Assembly (NCBI RefSeq): GCF_003131205.1
Contig: NZ_QFFY01000009.1
Coordinates: forward strand, 1 to 64,000
Direction of reading: 5' to 3'
DNA from: Occallatibacter savannae
Lineage (GTDB): Bacteria > Acidobacteriota > Terriglobia > Terriglobales > Acidobacteriaceae
DNA: 64,000 bases
This document shows positions 41,141 to 48,823 of the stretch, one piece after another; position 1 is the first letter of the stretch; every line of letters begins with the position of its first letter. Position numbers and translations under genes: made by a program. The notes beneath the pieces were generated by a model that was not told the origin of the DNA, did not search any database, and saw only the letters and a list, made by a program, of their open reading frames with translations.

Positions 41141-42718
41141 TTAAGCGCCACCCTCTTCGTCGTCTCTCGTATTTTCTTCTTCCGATGCCGGAACGTTGGC
41201 GACAGCGAGCTCTTCCGCGGTCTCCCCGCCGTCTTCCGCCTCTTCCAGCACCTCTTGCGAATTCTCAGTTTCAGCTTCCGCAGTTGCGGCGGCAGCCTCG
41301 GGAGTTTCGATCTCGGACTCTCCGTCGGAGACGTTCTCGGTGTCCGCGGCAGCCGTAAGCGCGGCAGGTTCGTCAGAACCCTCCGCCTCCGGAGCACCCG
41401 CGACGCCCGGCCCGCCTTCACCGGCCGGGGCTTCTTCACCCTCTTCAAAGTGGCCGAAATAGTGGCGGACCGCGACGCTGATGCGTTCCAGCGTCTTCTC
41501 GCCGATACCGGGAATCTCCTCGAGCTGCTCCGGCGTCATGTCTGCCAGAGATTCGACCGTGGTGATGCCGGCAGCGACCAGCTTCTCAATGATGCCCGCT
41601 CCGAGCTCCGTAACCTGCTCGATAGGAGTGGAGGGTCCACCGGTGAGAGCCTGCATCTGCTGCTCGACTTCCTGGCGCTTCTCCTCTTCGCTCTTGATGT
41701 CGATCTTCCATCCCAGCAGCTTGGCGGCGAGACGGACGTTCTGTCCCTTCTTTCCGATGGCAAGCGAAAGCTGGGTGTCGTCCACGATCACCTCGAGCTG
41801 CTTCTCGCCCAGATCGGTGATGGAGACGCGGCTTACCTTCGCGGGCTGCAGAGCTTTTTCGGCAAAGGTGGTGATCTCTTCGCTGAACTCAATGATGTCG
41901 ATCTTCTCGCCGCGAAGCTCGCGGATGATCGACTGCACGCGCATGCCCTTCATGCCCACGCAGGCGCCGACTGGGTCGACGTCCTTGTCGCGGCTCTGGA
42001 CGGCGATCTTGGTGCGTTCGCCGGCTTCGCGGGCGATGGCCCGGATGGCGACGGTGTTGTCGTAGATCTCCGGCACTTCGGACTGGAATAGGTTCTGAAC
42101 CAGTTCCGGAGCTGCGCGGGAGACGATCACCTGTGGGCCTTTAGCTGCGCGGTCCACCTTGAGCAGGACCACGCGAACGCGCTCGCCAACGGTGAACTGC
42201 TCGAGGCGCGACTGCTCCCGCTTGGGGCAGCGTGCTTCTGCCTTGCCAAGATCGAAGATGATGTCCTGGCCTTCGATGCGCTTGACCGTCGCGTTCAGGA
42301 CTTCCTTCTCGCGGTGTGCGTATTCCTGGAAGACGGTGTCGCGCTCGGCCTCGCGGACCTTCTGGAAGATCACCTGTTTCGCGAGCTGCGCGGCGATGCG
42401 GCCCAGCGGCGTGGTGTCTTTATACATGCGGATCTCGCTGCCAACCTCAACGCCGGGAGCAAGCTCGCTGGCTTCTTCCAGGGTGATCTGGTTGACGGGA
42501 TCCTCGACCTCATCGTCATCAGTGACAACGGTCTTATAGACGTAAGCGGTGATTTCGCCGGTGTCCTTGTTCAGTTCTCCGCGCATGTTCTCCTGGGTCT
42601 TGTAGTACTTGCGGGTGGCAAGGGCGATCGCCTCTTCCACGGCGCCGACAACGATCTCGGGCTCGATGCCCTTCTCGCGGCTCAGGAGTTCGATACTTTG
42701 ATACAAAGCGCTGGCCAT
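41141..42718 (-). CDS. nusA: Transcription termination/antitermination factor NusA
   Basis: 525 aa from the ATG at 42718. A longer frame to 42745 has no support. It begins MASALYQSIELLSREKGIEPEIVVGAVEEAIALATRKYY. The RNA polymerase-binding domain is followed by S1, two KH domains (KMRVQSIIRELRGEKIDIIEFSEE; LAIGKKGQNVRLAAKLLGWKIDIKS) and a helix-hairpin-helix segment (ESLADMTPEQLEEIPGIGEKTLERI). The tail of about 100 residues is strongly acidic. It is co-transcribed with rimP and infB. Confidence 0.96.
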   Translation of the reverse strand: MASALYQSIELLSREKGIEPEIVVGAVEEAIALATRKYYKTQENMRGELNKDTGEITAYVYKTVVTDDDEVEDPVNQITLEEASELAPGVEVGSEIRMYKDTTPLGRIAAQLAKQVIFQKVREAERDTVFQEYAHREKEVLNATVKRIEGQDIIFDLGKAEARCPKREQSRLEQFTVGERVRVVLLKVDRAAKGPQVIVSRAAPELVQNLFQSEVPEIYDNTVAIRAIAREAGERTKIAVQSRDKDVDPVGACVGMKGMRVQSIIRELRGEKIDIIEFSEEITTFAEKALQPAKVSRVSITDLGEKQLEVIVDDTQLSLAIGKKGQNVRLAAKLLGWKIDIKSEEEKRQEVEQQMQALTGGPSTPIEQVTELGAGIIEKLVAAGITTVESLADMTPEQLEEIPGIGEKTLERISVAVRHYFGHFEEGEEAPAGEGGPGVAGAPEAEGSDEPAALTAAADTENVSDGESEIETPEAAAATAEAETENSQEVLEEAEDGGETAEELAVANVPASEEENTRDDEEGGA

Positions 42719-42830
42719 TCTCTTACTCTCTCGATTGCTCGGCAATCGAGCCTTTCGGCTGATTGCACTTCAAAAATTGCGGTTCGGGAGTTCTCGCGGT
42801 GTTCATCCCTGCTGTTCAGCGCCGTTGCGC

Positions 42831-43421
42831 CTAAATCTCCGGGATCAGCTCCGCCTTCTCGACATTCTCGAGAGGGATCTCCACCTTCTCAACGCCTGCT
42901 TTGCGGCTCTTGCTGTTCTGATGCATGGCCGCCAGATCAAGCGTAATGATTCTGCCCGAGCCCGCCTCCAATCGGCCTCTCCAGTGCCGGTTGTTGCGAA
43001 TGGGCTCGAACGTCTGCACTTTCACCAGGCAGCCAGCAAAACGCCGAAACTCCTCTGCCCTGGTCAACTTCCGATCCAGACCCGGCGAACTCGCCTCAAG
43101 GGTGTACTCGCCACCCGGAACCAGGTCCTCCACATCCAGCAGAACTCCGAAGTCGCGGCTGAACGCCTCGCAATCCTCGTGCGTTACGCCGGAAAGCTGC
43201 TCAACAGTTAGCCTGCCTTCCACCAGCCGCTCCGGAAGCCCCTCGGCCCCCGCGGCGATCTGCGCTTTCAACTGCCTGCGGCCTTCCTCATTCTTCTCCA
43301 GGAACACCCGCAGGGTTCTTTCCTTGGCCGGTCCGGAGAGGTCGATATCTACGACATCGAGACCGTGCGAGCCTGCTACCCGCTCGGCGGCTTTCCGGAT
43401 TTCGTCAAGGTTAGAAGCCAT
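42831..43421 (-). CDS. rimP: Ribosome maturation factor RimP
   Basis: 196 aa from the ATG at 43421 (seven extra codons upstream are possible). AAERVAGSHGLDVVDIDLSGPAKERTLRVFLEK is followed by EDCEAFSRDFGVLLDVEDLVPGGEYTLEASSPGLDRKL, the RimP signature. It ends in an Sm-like fold. It promotes 30S maturation. It is the first gene of the rimP-nusA-infB operon, and a terminator-like hairpin sits about 80 nt upstream. Confidence 0.93.
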   Translation of the reverse strand: MASNLDEIRKAAERVAGSHGLDVVDIDLSGPAKERTLRVFLEKNEEGRRQLKAQIAAGAEGLPERLVEGRLTVEQLSGVTHEDCEAFSRDFGVLLDVEDLVPGGEYTLEASSPGLDRKLTRAEEFRRFAGCLVKVQTFEPIRNNRHWRGRLEAGSGRIITLDLAAMHQNSKSRKAGVEKVEIPLENVEKAELIPEI

Positions 43422-43499
43422 CAACACCCAGCCGCCTGTCACTCATTCTGAAGGAGTTCCCGGCCAATCCTGCGGCGGCTCCGGGCAAAATTCGCACCA

Positions 43500-43525
43500 A
43501 ATAAAAAGTGGGCTATAAGCCCACT
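43500..43525 (-). promoter_or_regulatory. Putative transcription attenuator in the rimP leader
   Basis: On the minus strand, AGTGGGCT-TAT-AGCCCACT (perfect 8-bp stem, 3-nt loop) is followed by TTTTTAT. It has the form of an intrinsic terminator but lies upstream of rimP, inside its predicted 5' leader. An additional hairpin (CAGGCG / CGCCTG, 43562-43585) precedes it. Confidence 0.65.
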
Positions 43526-43588
43526 CATCTCTCCGCCACCCCGGCAACCTCACGGGCAACACAGGCGGACAAACTCGTTCGCCTGATT

Positions 43589-43617
43589 AGAATACGGCGT
43601 TTCGTGTGGAAATTCAA
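43589..43617 (-). promoter_or_regulatory. Predicted sigma-70 promoter of rimP-nusA-infB
   Basis: On the minus strand, TTGAAT and TATTCT are separated by exactly 17 nt. Transcription would start near 43580 and give a leader of about 160 nt that contains the attenuator-like hairpin. Confidence 0.6.
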
Positions 43618-43890
43618 CGCCCGACGCGACAGGAGGAGATTTTCGCAAATTTGAAGCTTTGCGATGAAAGGTCTGGAAAGGGGCGGTCCGGGCATGCAAA
43701 AATTGGTCCCCCTGCCCTTTAGTTGTAAACCGTTTCAGCAAGCTTGAACGGGGCCGGACGCAGACGAAGGTAATGACTTCTTCATGATTGGAATGAGTAG
43801 CTTACGATCGTGGCACTCCGGAGTGACTCCCTTACCACTATTGGGGTGCAGTCACGGGGTGTTGTTACCGGAATAATGGCTTAGCTCAGT

Positions 43891-45513
43891 ATGCGGACAC
43901 TCTTCCAGCGCGTCGTCGTAGCCATCGTATCGACGATTGTTGTTGCCACGGCCGGTGCGCTTGGGGGCTACGTTCTCGGTCACGCGTACGCGCTTCGGCA
44001 GACCGAATCCCGGCTGGATCAGTACGCGAACCGTGTTCTGCTTGAGACGATCGCGTCCACTTCTGAATCGCGGGCAATGCTGGAGACGATGAATGGATCT
44101 CCGTACCAACTTTGCTCGGACGCTGAGATCGAGTATTTTCGCCAGCTGATCTTTCAGTCGCAGTATCTGAAGGCGGCTGGGCGCATGCGCAACGGCCAGA
44201 TCGAGTGCTCCACCACTTCCGGCCGCAATCCTCTCGCCGTGACGCGGTATTCACCCGTGATGGCCCGGCAGGATGGAACCAGGATCTACAAGAATCTCGC
44301 CCCGTTCCGCGTTGACGACCAGAGCGTCGTCGCGGTGCAACTCGGTGAGTCATTCATCGTTTACAACCCCTACAACTTCGCTTCGCTCGCAGCTCCTCCG
44401 ATGCACTTCACCGCGACTGCGATCGATGCTCCGCGGCACCGGATGGGGCAGATGATCGGAGACAGCCCGATCGTGCCTGAAAACATCCTGACGCGCGAAG
44501 TCAAGGCGAACGTCGGCAACACCCTCTATGCAACGCGCTGCGCGAAGGATTCCAGCGGTTGCCTCACCGCGTACATCTCAATGAACGACGCACTCGCGAT
44601 GAACCGGAAGTATTCGATGGTGTTCATCGGACTGGGAGCGGCTTTCGGCGCGATCTTCGGGCTACTATGCCCCATGCTCTACAGCCGTAACAAGAGCGTG
44701 GAGCAGCAACTGATCCGCGCCATTCGCGCAGACGCGCTTTCCGTCGTTTATCAGCCAATTGTTGAACTCTCGACCGGGCAGATCGTCGAAGCAGAGGCGC
44801 TGGTGCGCTGGACGGATGAATACAAGAACAACGTCAGCCCCGACGTTTTCGTGAAGATCGCGGAAGAGAAGGGATTTGTAGGCGAGATCACCAGGCTAGT
44901 GTTGCGCCACGCACTGCGCGATTTCGGCGCGACACTTCGCGCGCGCCCCAGCTTCAGGATCAACATCAATATCGCCGCGGCTGACTTGGCCGACAGCGAA
45001 TTCATACCGATGCTCGACAAGCAGCTCAACGAAGCTGAAGTTTCGCCACGCAACCTGGGCGTCGAGATTACAGAGAGTTACACGGCCCGTCAGCAGGTGG
45101 CGCGCAACACGATCCTGCGCCTCCGCCAGAGAGGCCATTACGTGGCGATCGATGACTTCGGCACAGGCTACTCCAGCCTCGCCTATCTGCACGATCTCTC
45201 GGTTGATGCCATCAAGATCGACAAGGCATTTACCAAGGCGATCGGCACGGATGCGGTCACGGTTTCAATCCTTCCGCAAATTCTGACGATGGCCGAGACG
45301 CTCGGGCTGAGAGTGGTAGTCGAAGGTATCGAGACAAAAATTCAGGCCGACTACTTCGCCGCAAGCGATCAGGACATTCATGCGCAGGGATGGCTGTTCG
45401 GGCGGCCTGTTCCTGCTCGCGTATTTCTGCAGATGCTCGATGAAGAAGAAGCGCGCCTCACCAAACAGGCTGAAGAAGAGTTTCCGTCCGGCGCAATCGT
45501 TGTCACTTCCTAG
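43891..45513 (+). CDS. CSS-motif EAL-domain c-di-GMP phosphodiesterase
   Basis: 540 aa. TM1 is near residues 8-30. A periplasmic CSS-like sensor domain follows, with Cys75 (YQLCSDAEI) and Cys106 (IECSTTSG). TM2 is near residues 250-268, then a C-terminal EAL domain (about 275-520). Catalytic motifs are intact: EALVRW, NINIAA, DDFGTGYSSLAYLHDLSVDAIKID and VVVEGIET. The architecture matches E. coli PdeC-type enzymes, whose periplasmic cysteines are redox-sensitive. It is predicted to hydrolyse c-di-GMP to pGpG. Confidence 0.92.
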   Translation: MRTLFQRVVVAIVSTIVVATAGALGGYVLGHAYALRQTESRLDQYANRVLLETIASTSESRAMLETMNGSPYQLCSDAEIEYFRQLIFQSQYLKAAGRMRNGQIECSTTSGRNPLAVTRYSPVMARQDGTRIYKNLAPFRVDDQSVVAVQLGESFIVYNPYNFASLAAPPMHFTATAIDAPRHRMGQMIGDSPIVPENILTREVKANVGNTLYATRCAKDSSGCLTAYISMNDALAMNRKYSMVFIGLGAAFGAIFGLLCPMLYSRNKSVEQQLIRAIRADALSVVYQPIVELSTGQIVEAEALVRWTDEYKNNVSPDVFVKIAEEKGFVGEITRLVLRHALRDFGATLRARPSFRININIAAADLADSEFIPMLDKQLNEAEVSPRNLGVEITESYTARQQVARNTILRLRQRGHYVAIDDFGTGYSSLAYLHDLSVDAIKIDKAFTKAIGTDAVTVSILPQILTMAETLGLRVVVEGIETKIQADYFAASDQDIHAQGWLFGRPVPARVFLQMLDEEEARLTKQAEEEFPSGAIVVTS

Positions 45514-45577
45514 GCAGGCTGAGTTCTTCGCTGTCGGATCATTGGCGCGCTGAGCCCCAACGCGCAACAATACGGAG

Positions 45578-46936
45578 ATGAAGATTTCCCGGGTTCTGGC
45601 GTTGGCGTGCTTCCTGCTTGCAGCCATCTCTGTTGCACCAGCCACTGAAAAACAACTGGCGGCGGACTACCACGCCCGCCGGGTCGCGCTCGGCAATGCT
45701 CTGCAGGGCGGCATTGCAGTGCTCTTTGCTCCGGAAGAGCCGGTGCTGGACTTCGACGCGCACCGCCAGGATTCGGACTTCTACTACCTCACCGGTTGGG
45801 ATGAACCCGGCGCAGCGCTCATGATCGTGGGGCCGACCCCGGCGGACAAGGAACGCCCGGGCCAGACAGCACATCCGCGCGAGTACAAGGAGATTCTGTT
45901 TCTTCCCACGCGCAATCTGCGGCTCGAACAGTACACCGGGGCGAAGATGGACGCCGCGACTCCGGGCGTAACGCGCGCCACCGGGGTAGACAATGTTGAG
46001 CCCATGACGAGCCTCGCCGCAGATCTGAACAAGCTGATCGCAGATGATCGTCGGGTCGCGATAAACGTGTGGACACAGCCGCACGTGAAGGCCGCCGACT
46101 CTCTCCTGGACTTCACCGCGGCAACGCTCGGCACGACGGCAACAGAGCCGCGTGATGTGACAACGCTGACGATGCCGCTGCGCGAAACGAAAGACGCGCG
46201 CGAAATCGATCTGCTCAAGAAAGCGTCGGAAGCGTCGATTGCAGGTCAGCGGGAGATGATGAAGGCCGTCAAGCCTGGCGAGACGGAGCGGACGATTGCG
46301 GGGATCATGACTGCCGCGTGGTACCGGAATGGATGTGAGCGGCCCTCGTATGCGCCGATTGTAGGCACGGGGATCGATTCGACCATTCTGCATTACTCCG
46401 CCAACGCGCGCACGATCGAGGACGGAGATGTCGTGGTCGTCGATGCCGCCTGCGAGTACTCGATGTACGCGTCGGATATCACGCGTACGATCCCGGCGAA
46501 TGGCCACTTCACCGCGCGCCAGCGCGAGATCTACGACGTCGTGCTTGGGGCGCAGAAGGCGGCGATCGATGCCTTTGTAGCCGGCAAGTCGAAGATCAAC
46601 GACTTCAGCCATCGCGATCCCGACACGCTGGATGCGGTCGCCTTCAGCTACATCAACACACATGGAAAGGATCTGCACGGGCAGCCCCTTGGCAAATACT
46701 GGCTGCACGGTCTCGGACACATGGTGGGGATCGATGTACACGATCCGGCGCAGTATCCGGCGGTGCTCAAGCCAGGCATGGTGTTCACGATCGAGCCGGG
46801 CGTTTACATTCCGGAAGAAAAGCTTGGCGTGCGGATCGAATGTGATTTCCTCGTTCTGCCGGATGGAAAGCTGCTGGACCTCGATGCGGATCTGCCGCAC
46901 ACAGCGGATGAGGTTGAAGCCGCGATGAGGAACTAG
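45578..46936 (+). CDS. Secreted Xaa-Pro aminopeptidase (M24B)
   Basis: 452 aa. A signal peptide (MKISRVLALACFLLAAISVAPA) is followed by a creatinase-type N-domain with DFYYLTGWDEPGAAL. The pita-bread domain has its metal ligands in VVVDAACEYSMYASDITRTI (two Asp), LHGLGHMVGIDVHD (His), IEPGVYI and IECDFLV (Glu). It cleaves X-Pro N-terminal bonds, probably in the periplasm. A small gene follows after 5 nt. Confidence 0.92.
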   Translation: MKISRVLALACFLLAAISVAPATEKQLAADYHARRVALGNALQGGIAVLFAPEEPVLDFDAHRQDSDFYYLTGWDEPGAALMIVGPTPADKERPGQTAHPREYKEILFLPTRNLRLEQYTGAKMDAATPGVTRATGVDNVEPMTSLAADLNKLIADDRRVAINVWTQPHVKAADSLLDFTAATLGTTATEPRDVTTLTMPLRETKDAREIDLLKKASEASIAGQREMMKAVKPGETERTIAGIMTAAWYRNGCERPSYAPIVGTGIDSTILHYSANARTIEDGDVVVVDAACEYSMYASDITRTIPANGHFTARQREIYDVVLGAQKAAIDAFVAGKSKINDFSHRDPDTLDAVAFSYINTHGKDLHGQPLGKYWLHGLGHMVGIDVHDPAQYPAVLKPGMVFTIEPGVYIPEEKLGVRIECDFLVLPDGKLLDLDADLPHTADEVEAAMRN

Positions 46937-46941
46937 CAGCG

Positions 46942-47316
46942 ATGGATGACTTCGATCAATCTCCGACCGGTCAGCTCGATCTTCTGAGCAAGGCGTTCTC
47001 TGACCAGCTGCTGGCTTGTCTGGAAGAGTGCGCGCGCGGACGGCGGGGACTCTTCGCAGACGTCGCGCTGACGGAAGAGGACGAGAGCAATCGCGAGTGG
47101 CCCGAAGCTGCGCGGTTGCGCGAACTGGCCCAGGCGCTGCAGAACGTCTTCGCGCAATACGAGCAGCGCAACCCGCTCTGCGATGAATTTCTCGACCTCT
47201 GCTCGATGCATGGCGAAAGTCACCCCGGCGAGCCGAGGCTGGCGCGCATCTTTCTTGCGCGGATCGAAGCCGGTCAGGTCGGCACTCCCACCGAGGAAGC
47301 GCGCAAGCCATGGTAG
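46942..47316 (+). CDS. Small acidic protein of unknown function
   Basis: 124 aa, acidic and mostly helical by pattern (LLSKAFSDQLLACLEECARGRRGLFADVALTEEDE). I recognise no family. It starts 5 nt after the aminopeptidase stop and overlaps the next gene by 7 nt, so it belongs to the same operon. Codon use resembles its neighbours. Confidence 0.72.
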   Translation: MDDFDQSPTGQLDLLSKAFSDQLLACLEECARGRRGLFADVALTEEDESNREWPEAARLRELAQALQNVFAQYEQRNPLCDEFLDLCSMHGESHPGEPRLARIFLARIEAGQVGTPTEEARKPW

Positions 47317-47699
47317 TGTTGCACGCGTTCTTTGCTCTCGCGGCAGGCTTCGCGACCATGGCGATTCTTGTCACGTTCCTGACGGTGCTGCTGCAGAAGC
47401 TCGTGCCGGACTGGACGGAGGCGTCCGGACCGCCGACGCCCGGCTATACCTTCGTGAATCTGGGATGGACCTTTGTCGCCGCTGGAGCGGGAGGATTCAT
47501 CACCGCGTGGATCGCAGAGCACAATCCTCTGATCCATGTGCTTGCGCTGGCGATCTCTGTGCTGCTGCTGGCTGCTCTCAGCGCGCTTCAGCAGCGAGGA
47601 AAACTGCCGGTCTGGTATCTGCTGGCGCTGGTTGCTATCACTCCGGTCGGTGCATTCGTAGGCGGGATGCTCCGCCTGCGTCTGCTCGGCTTGTATTGA
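47310..47699 (+). CDS. Small membrane protein of unknown function
   Basis: 129 aa with four hydrophobic segments (LHAFFALAAGFATMAILVTFL; FVNLGWTFVAAGAGGFITAWI; LIHVLALAISVLLLAALSAL; WYLLALVAITPVGAFVGGML). Its ATG overlaps the stop of the preceding gene (7 nt). No named domain is recognised. An intrinsic terminator follows 21 nt after the stop. Confidence 0.75.
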   Translation: MVVLHAFFALAAGFATMAILVTFLTVLLQKLVPDWTEASGPPTPGYTFVNLGWTFVAAGAGGFITAWIAEHNPLIHVLALAISVLLLAALSALQQRGKLPVWYLLALVAITPVGAFVGGMLRLRLLGLY

Positions 47700-47720
47700 T
47701 CTTTGAACTCGCAGAAAAAT

Positions 47721-47756
47721 GCCGCCTGATCCTATGGACCGGGCGGCTTTGTTTTT
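47721..47756 (+). terminator. Intrinsic terminator after the aminopeptidase operon
   Basis: GCCGCC / GGCGGC form the base of a stem extended by GATCC / GGACC with one mismatch, followed by TTTGTTTTT. It lies between convergent genes. Confidence 0.85.
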
Positions 47757-47771
47757 GTAAACGAAGCTAGC

Positions 47772-48656
47772 TTACCAGCGCAGGCCTATAGTGACGGGGA
47801 TGATCTTGGTGTCTGCTCCGACTGTGGTGACGCCAAGCCCATTGGGAGTTGCGCCGATCACGGCCGGTGAGAGCACATCGAGATACCGCGCTTCAGCAAA
47901 GAGCTTCATTCTTCCATCGCCGTTCCAGCCCGCGAAGCGATGCTCGATGCCGCCGCCAATATTCCATCCGCCCTGGTTCGAGGAGAAGTGGCCGACGACC
48001 TGATTCTGTGTCACTCCGTAGCAATAGCCGAAGTAGTCGCAGTAGTAGCCCTGCTGCGGATCAGTGAAGTTGGTGACCTTGCGATAAAATCCGCCGCCGC
48101 CTACGCCGTAGAAAGTAACGGCGCTCTTCGGGTTCACTTCATACATCGGATCGAGCGTGAACGACCACAGTGTGTCGTAGCCGCCAGTGGCTCCCGCTTC
48201 TGCGACGATCGCGTCCGGCAGCTTGCTGTGGATGAACTGGTATTCGAGGTTCAGGCTGAAGTGCTGGTCCACACGGTACCCGGCGCCCACGGTGAAGTTG
48301 TATCCCCAGCCGATGTAGGGAGAGGAATCATTGGTCGGTGCCGCGAAGCCGCCTCCGACTTCATAGGTCAGGTGGCTCCTCACTCCGCCACCGCCTCCGC
48401 CCGGCCGGGAACGGTTGTCGTATTGTCCAGCGCCCGATGCACCGGGCTCGGGAGCTGACGGCAGCGCCGCATCCGTTAGATCGGGAGCTGGATTGGAGCT
48501 GGAGTACGTCGCAGAGGCCGCATCGGAGCTCGAATAGGCTGCCGCGTCGTCCGCGGCAGAGACGTGCTGGGCGCTGGCAGAACTGAATGCCAAGGCAAAG
48601 GCGCCGGTCAGGAGAGCAGTGCGCCCCATGAGCGACAAACAGCGAACTGAAGTCAT
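47772..48656 (-). CDS. Outer-membrane beta-barrel protein
   Basis: 294 aa from the ATG at 48656. A frame to 48758 exists, but the chosen start gives a clean signal peptide (LMGRTALLTGAFALAFSSASA) and a GAGG SD. A Ser/Ala/Pro-rich linker precedes about 180 residues of alternating beta pattern (LTYEVGGGFAAP; YNFTVGAGYRVDQHFSLNLEYQFIHS) ending in IPVTIGLRW, a typical barrel end with a terminal aromatic residue. Specific function is unknown. Confidence 0.82.
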   Translation of the reverse strand: MTSVRCLSLMGRTALLTGAFALAFSSASAQHVSAADDAAAYSSSDAASATYSSSNPAPDLTDAALPSAPEPGASGAGQYDNRSRPGGGGGGVRSHLTYEVGGGFAAPTNDSSPYIGWGYNFTVGAGYRVDQHFSLNLEYQFIHSKLPDAIVAEAGATGGYDTLWSFTLDPMYEVNPKSAVTFYGVGGGGFYRKVTNFTDPQQGYYCDYFGYCYGVTQNQVVGHFSSNQGGWNIGGGIEHRFAGWNGDGRMKLFAEARYLDVLSPAVIGATPNGLGVTTVGADTKIIPVTIGLRW

Positions 48657-48764
48657 TGAATCTACCTCGCTAGATAAGTACCTGTACACAGGAGTTGAAG
48701 CCATCCCCCGTAAGGACTTAGACTCCTTTTCGTTTTCAAAGTTGCTTTCATCTCCCACATAACG

Positions 48765-48792
48765 AAAGGGCCGGAGTACCCTCCGGCCCTTT
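48765..48792. terminator. Hairpin 3' of the RNase E/G gene
   Basis: A perfect 12-bp inverted repeat, AAAGGGCCGGAG / CTCCGGCCCTTT, with a 4-nt loop lies 32 nt beyond the rne/rng stop. The downstream T-tract is weak (CTTTCGTTATG), so it may terminate or protect the 3' end. Confidence 0.7.
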
Positions 48793-48823
48793 GCTTTGAT
48801 CGGGTTGAAACTTTGCCCTTGCC

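Larger units (their letters stand above)
43422..43890. other. 469 nt intergenic region between rimP and the EAL gene
   Basis: This is a divergent control region. It contains a sigma-70-like promoter and a terminator-like leader hairpin for rimP, both annotated separately. A perfect inverted repeat TCGCAAA / TTTGCGA lies at about 43643-43664 and a CACTCCGGAGTG palindrome at about 43814-43825. I see no ORF or tRNA. Confidence 0.6.

Noticed and set aside
43780..43890. c-di-GMP riboswitch upstream of the EAL gene
   Set aside because: I looked for GEMM-type conserved blocks and tetraloop receptor features. Only a loose CACTCCGG resemblance is present.
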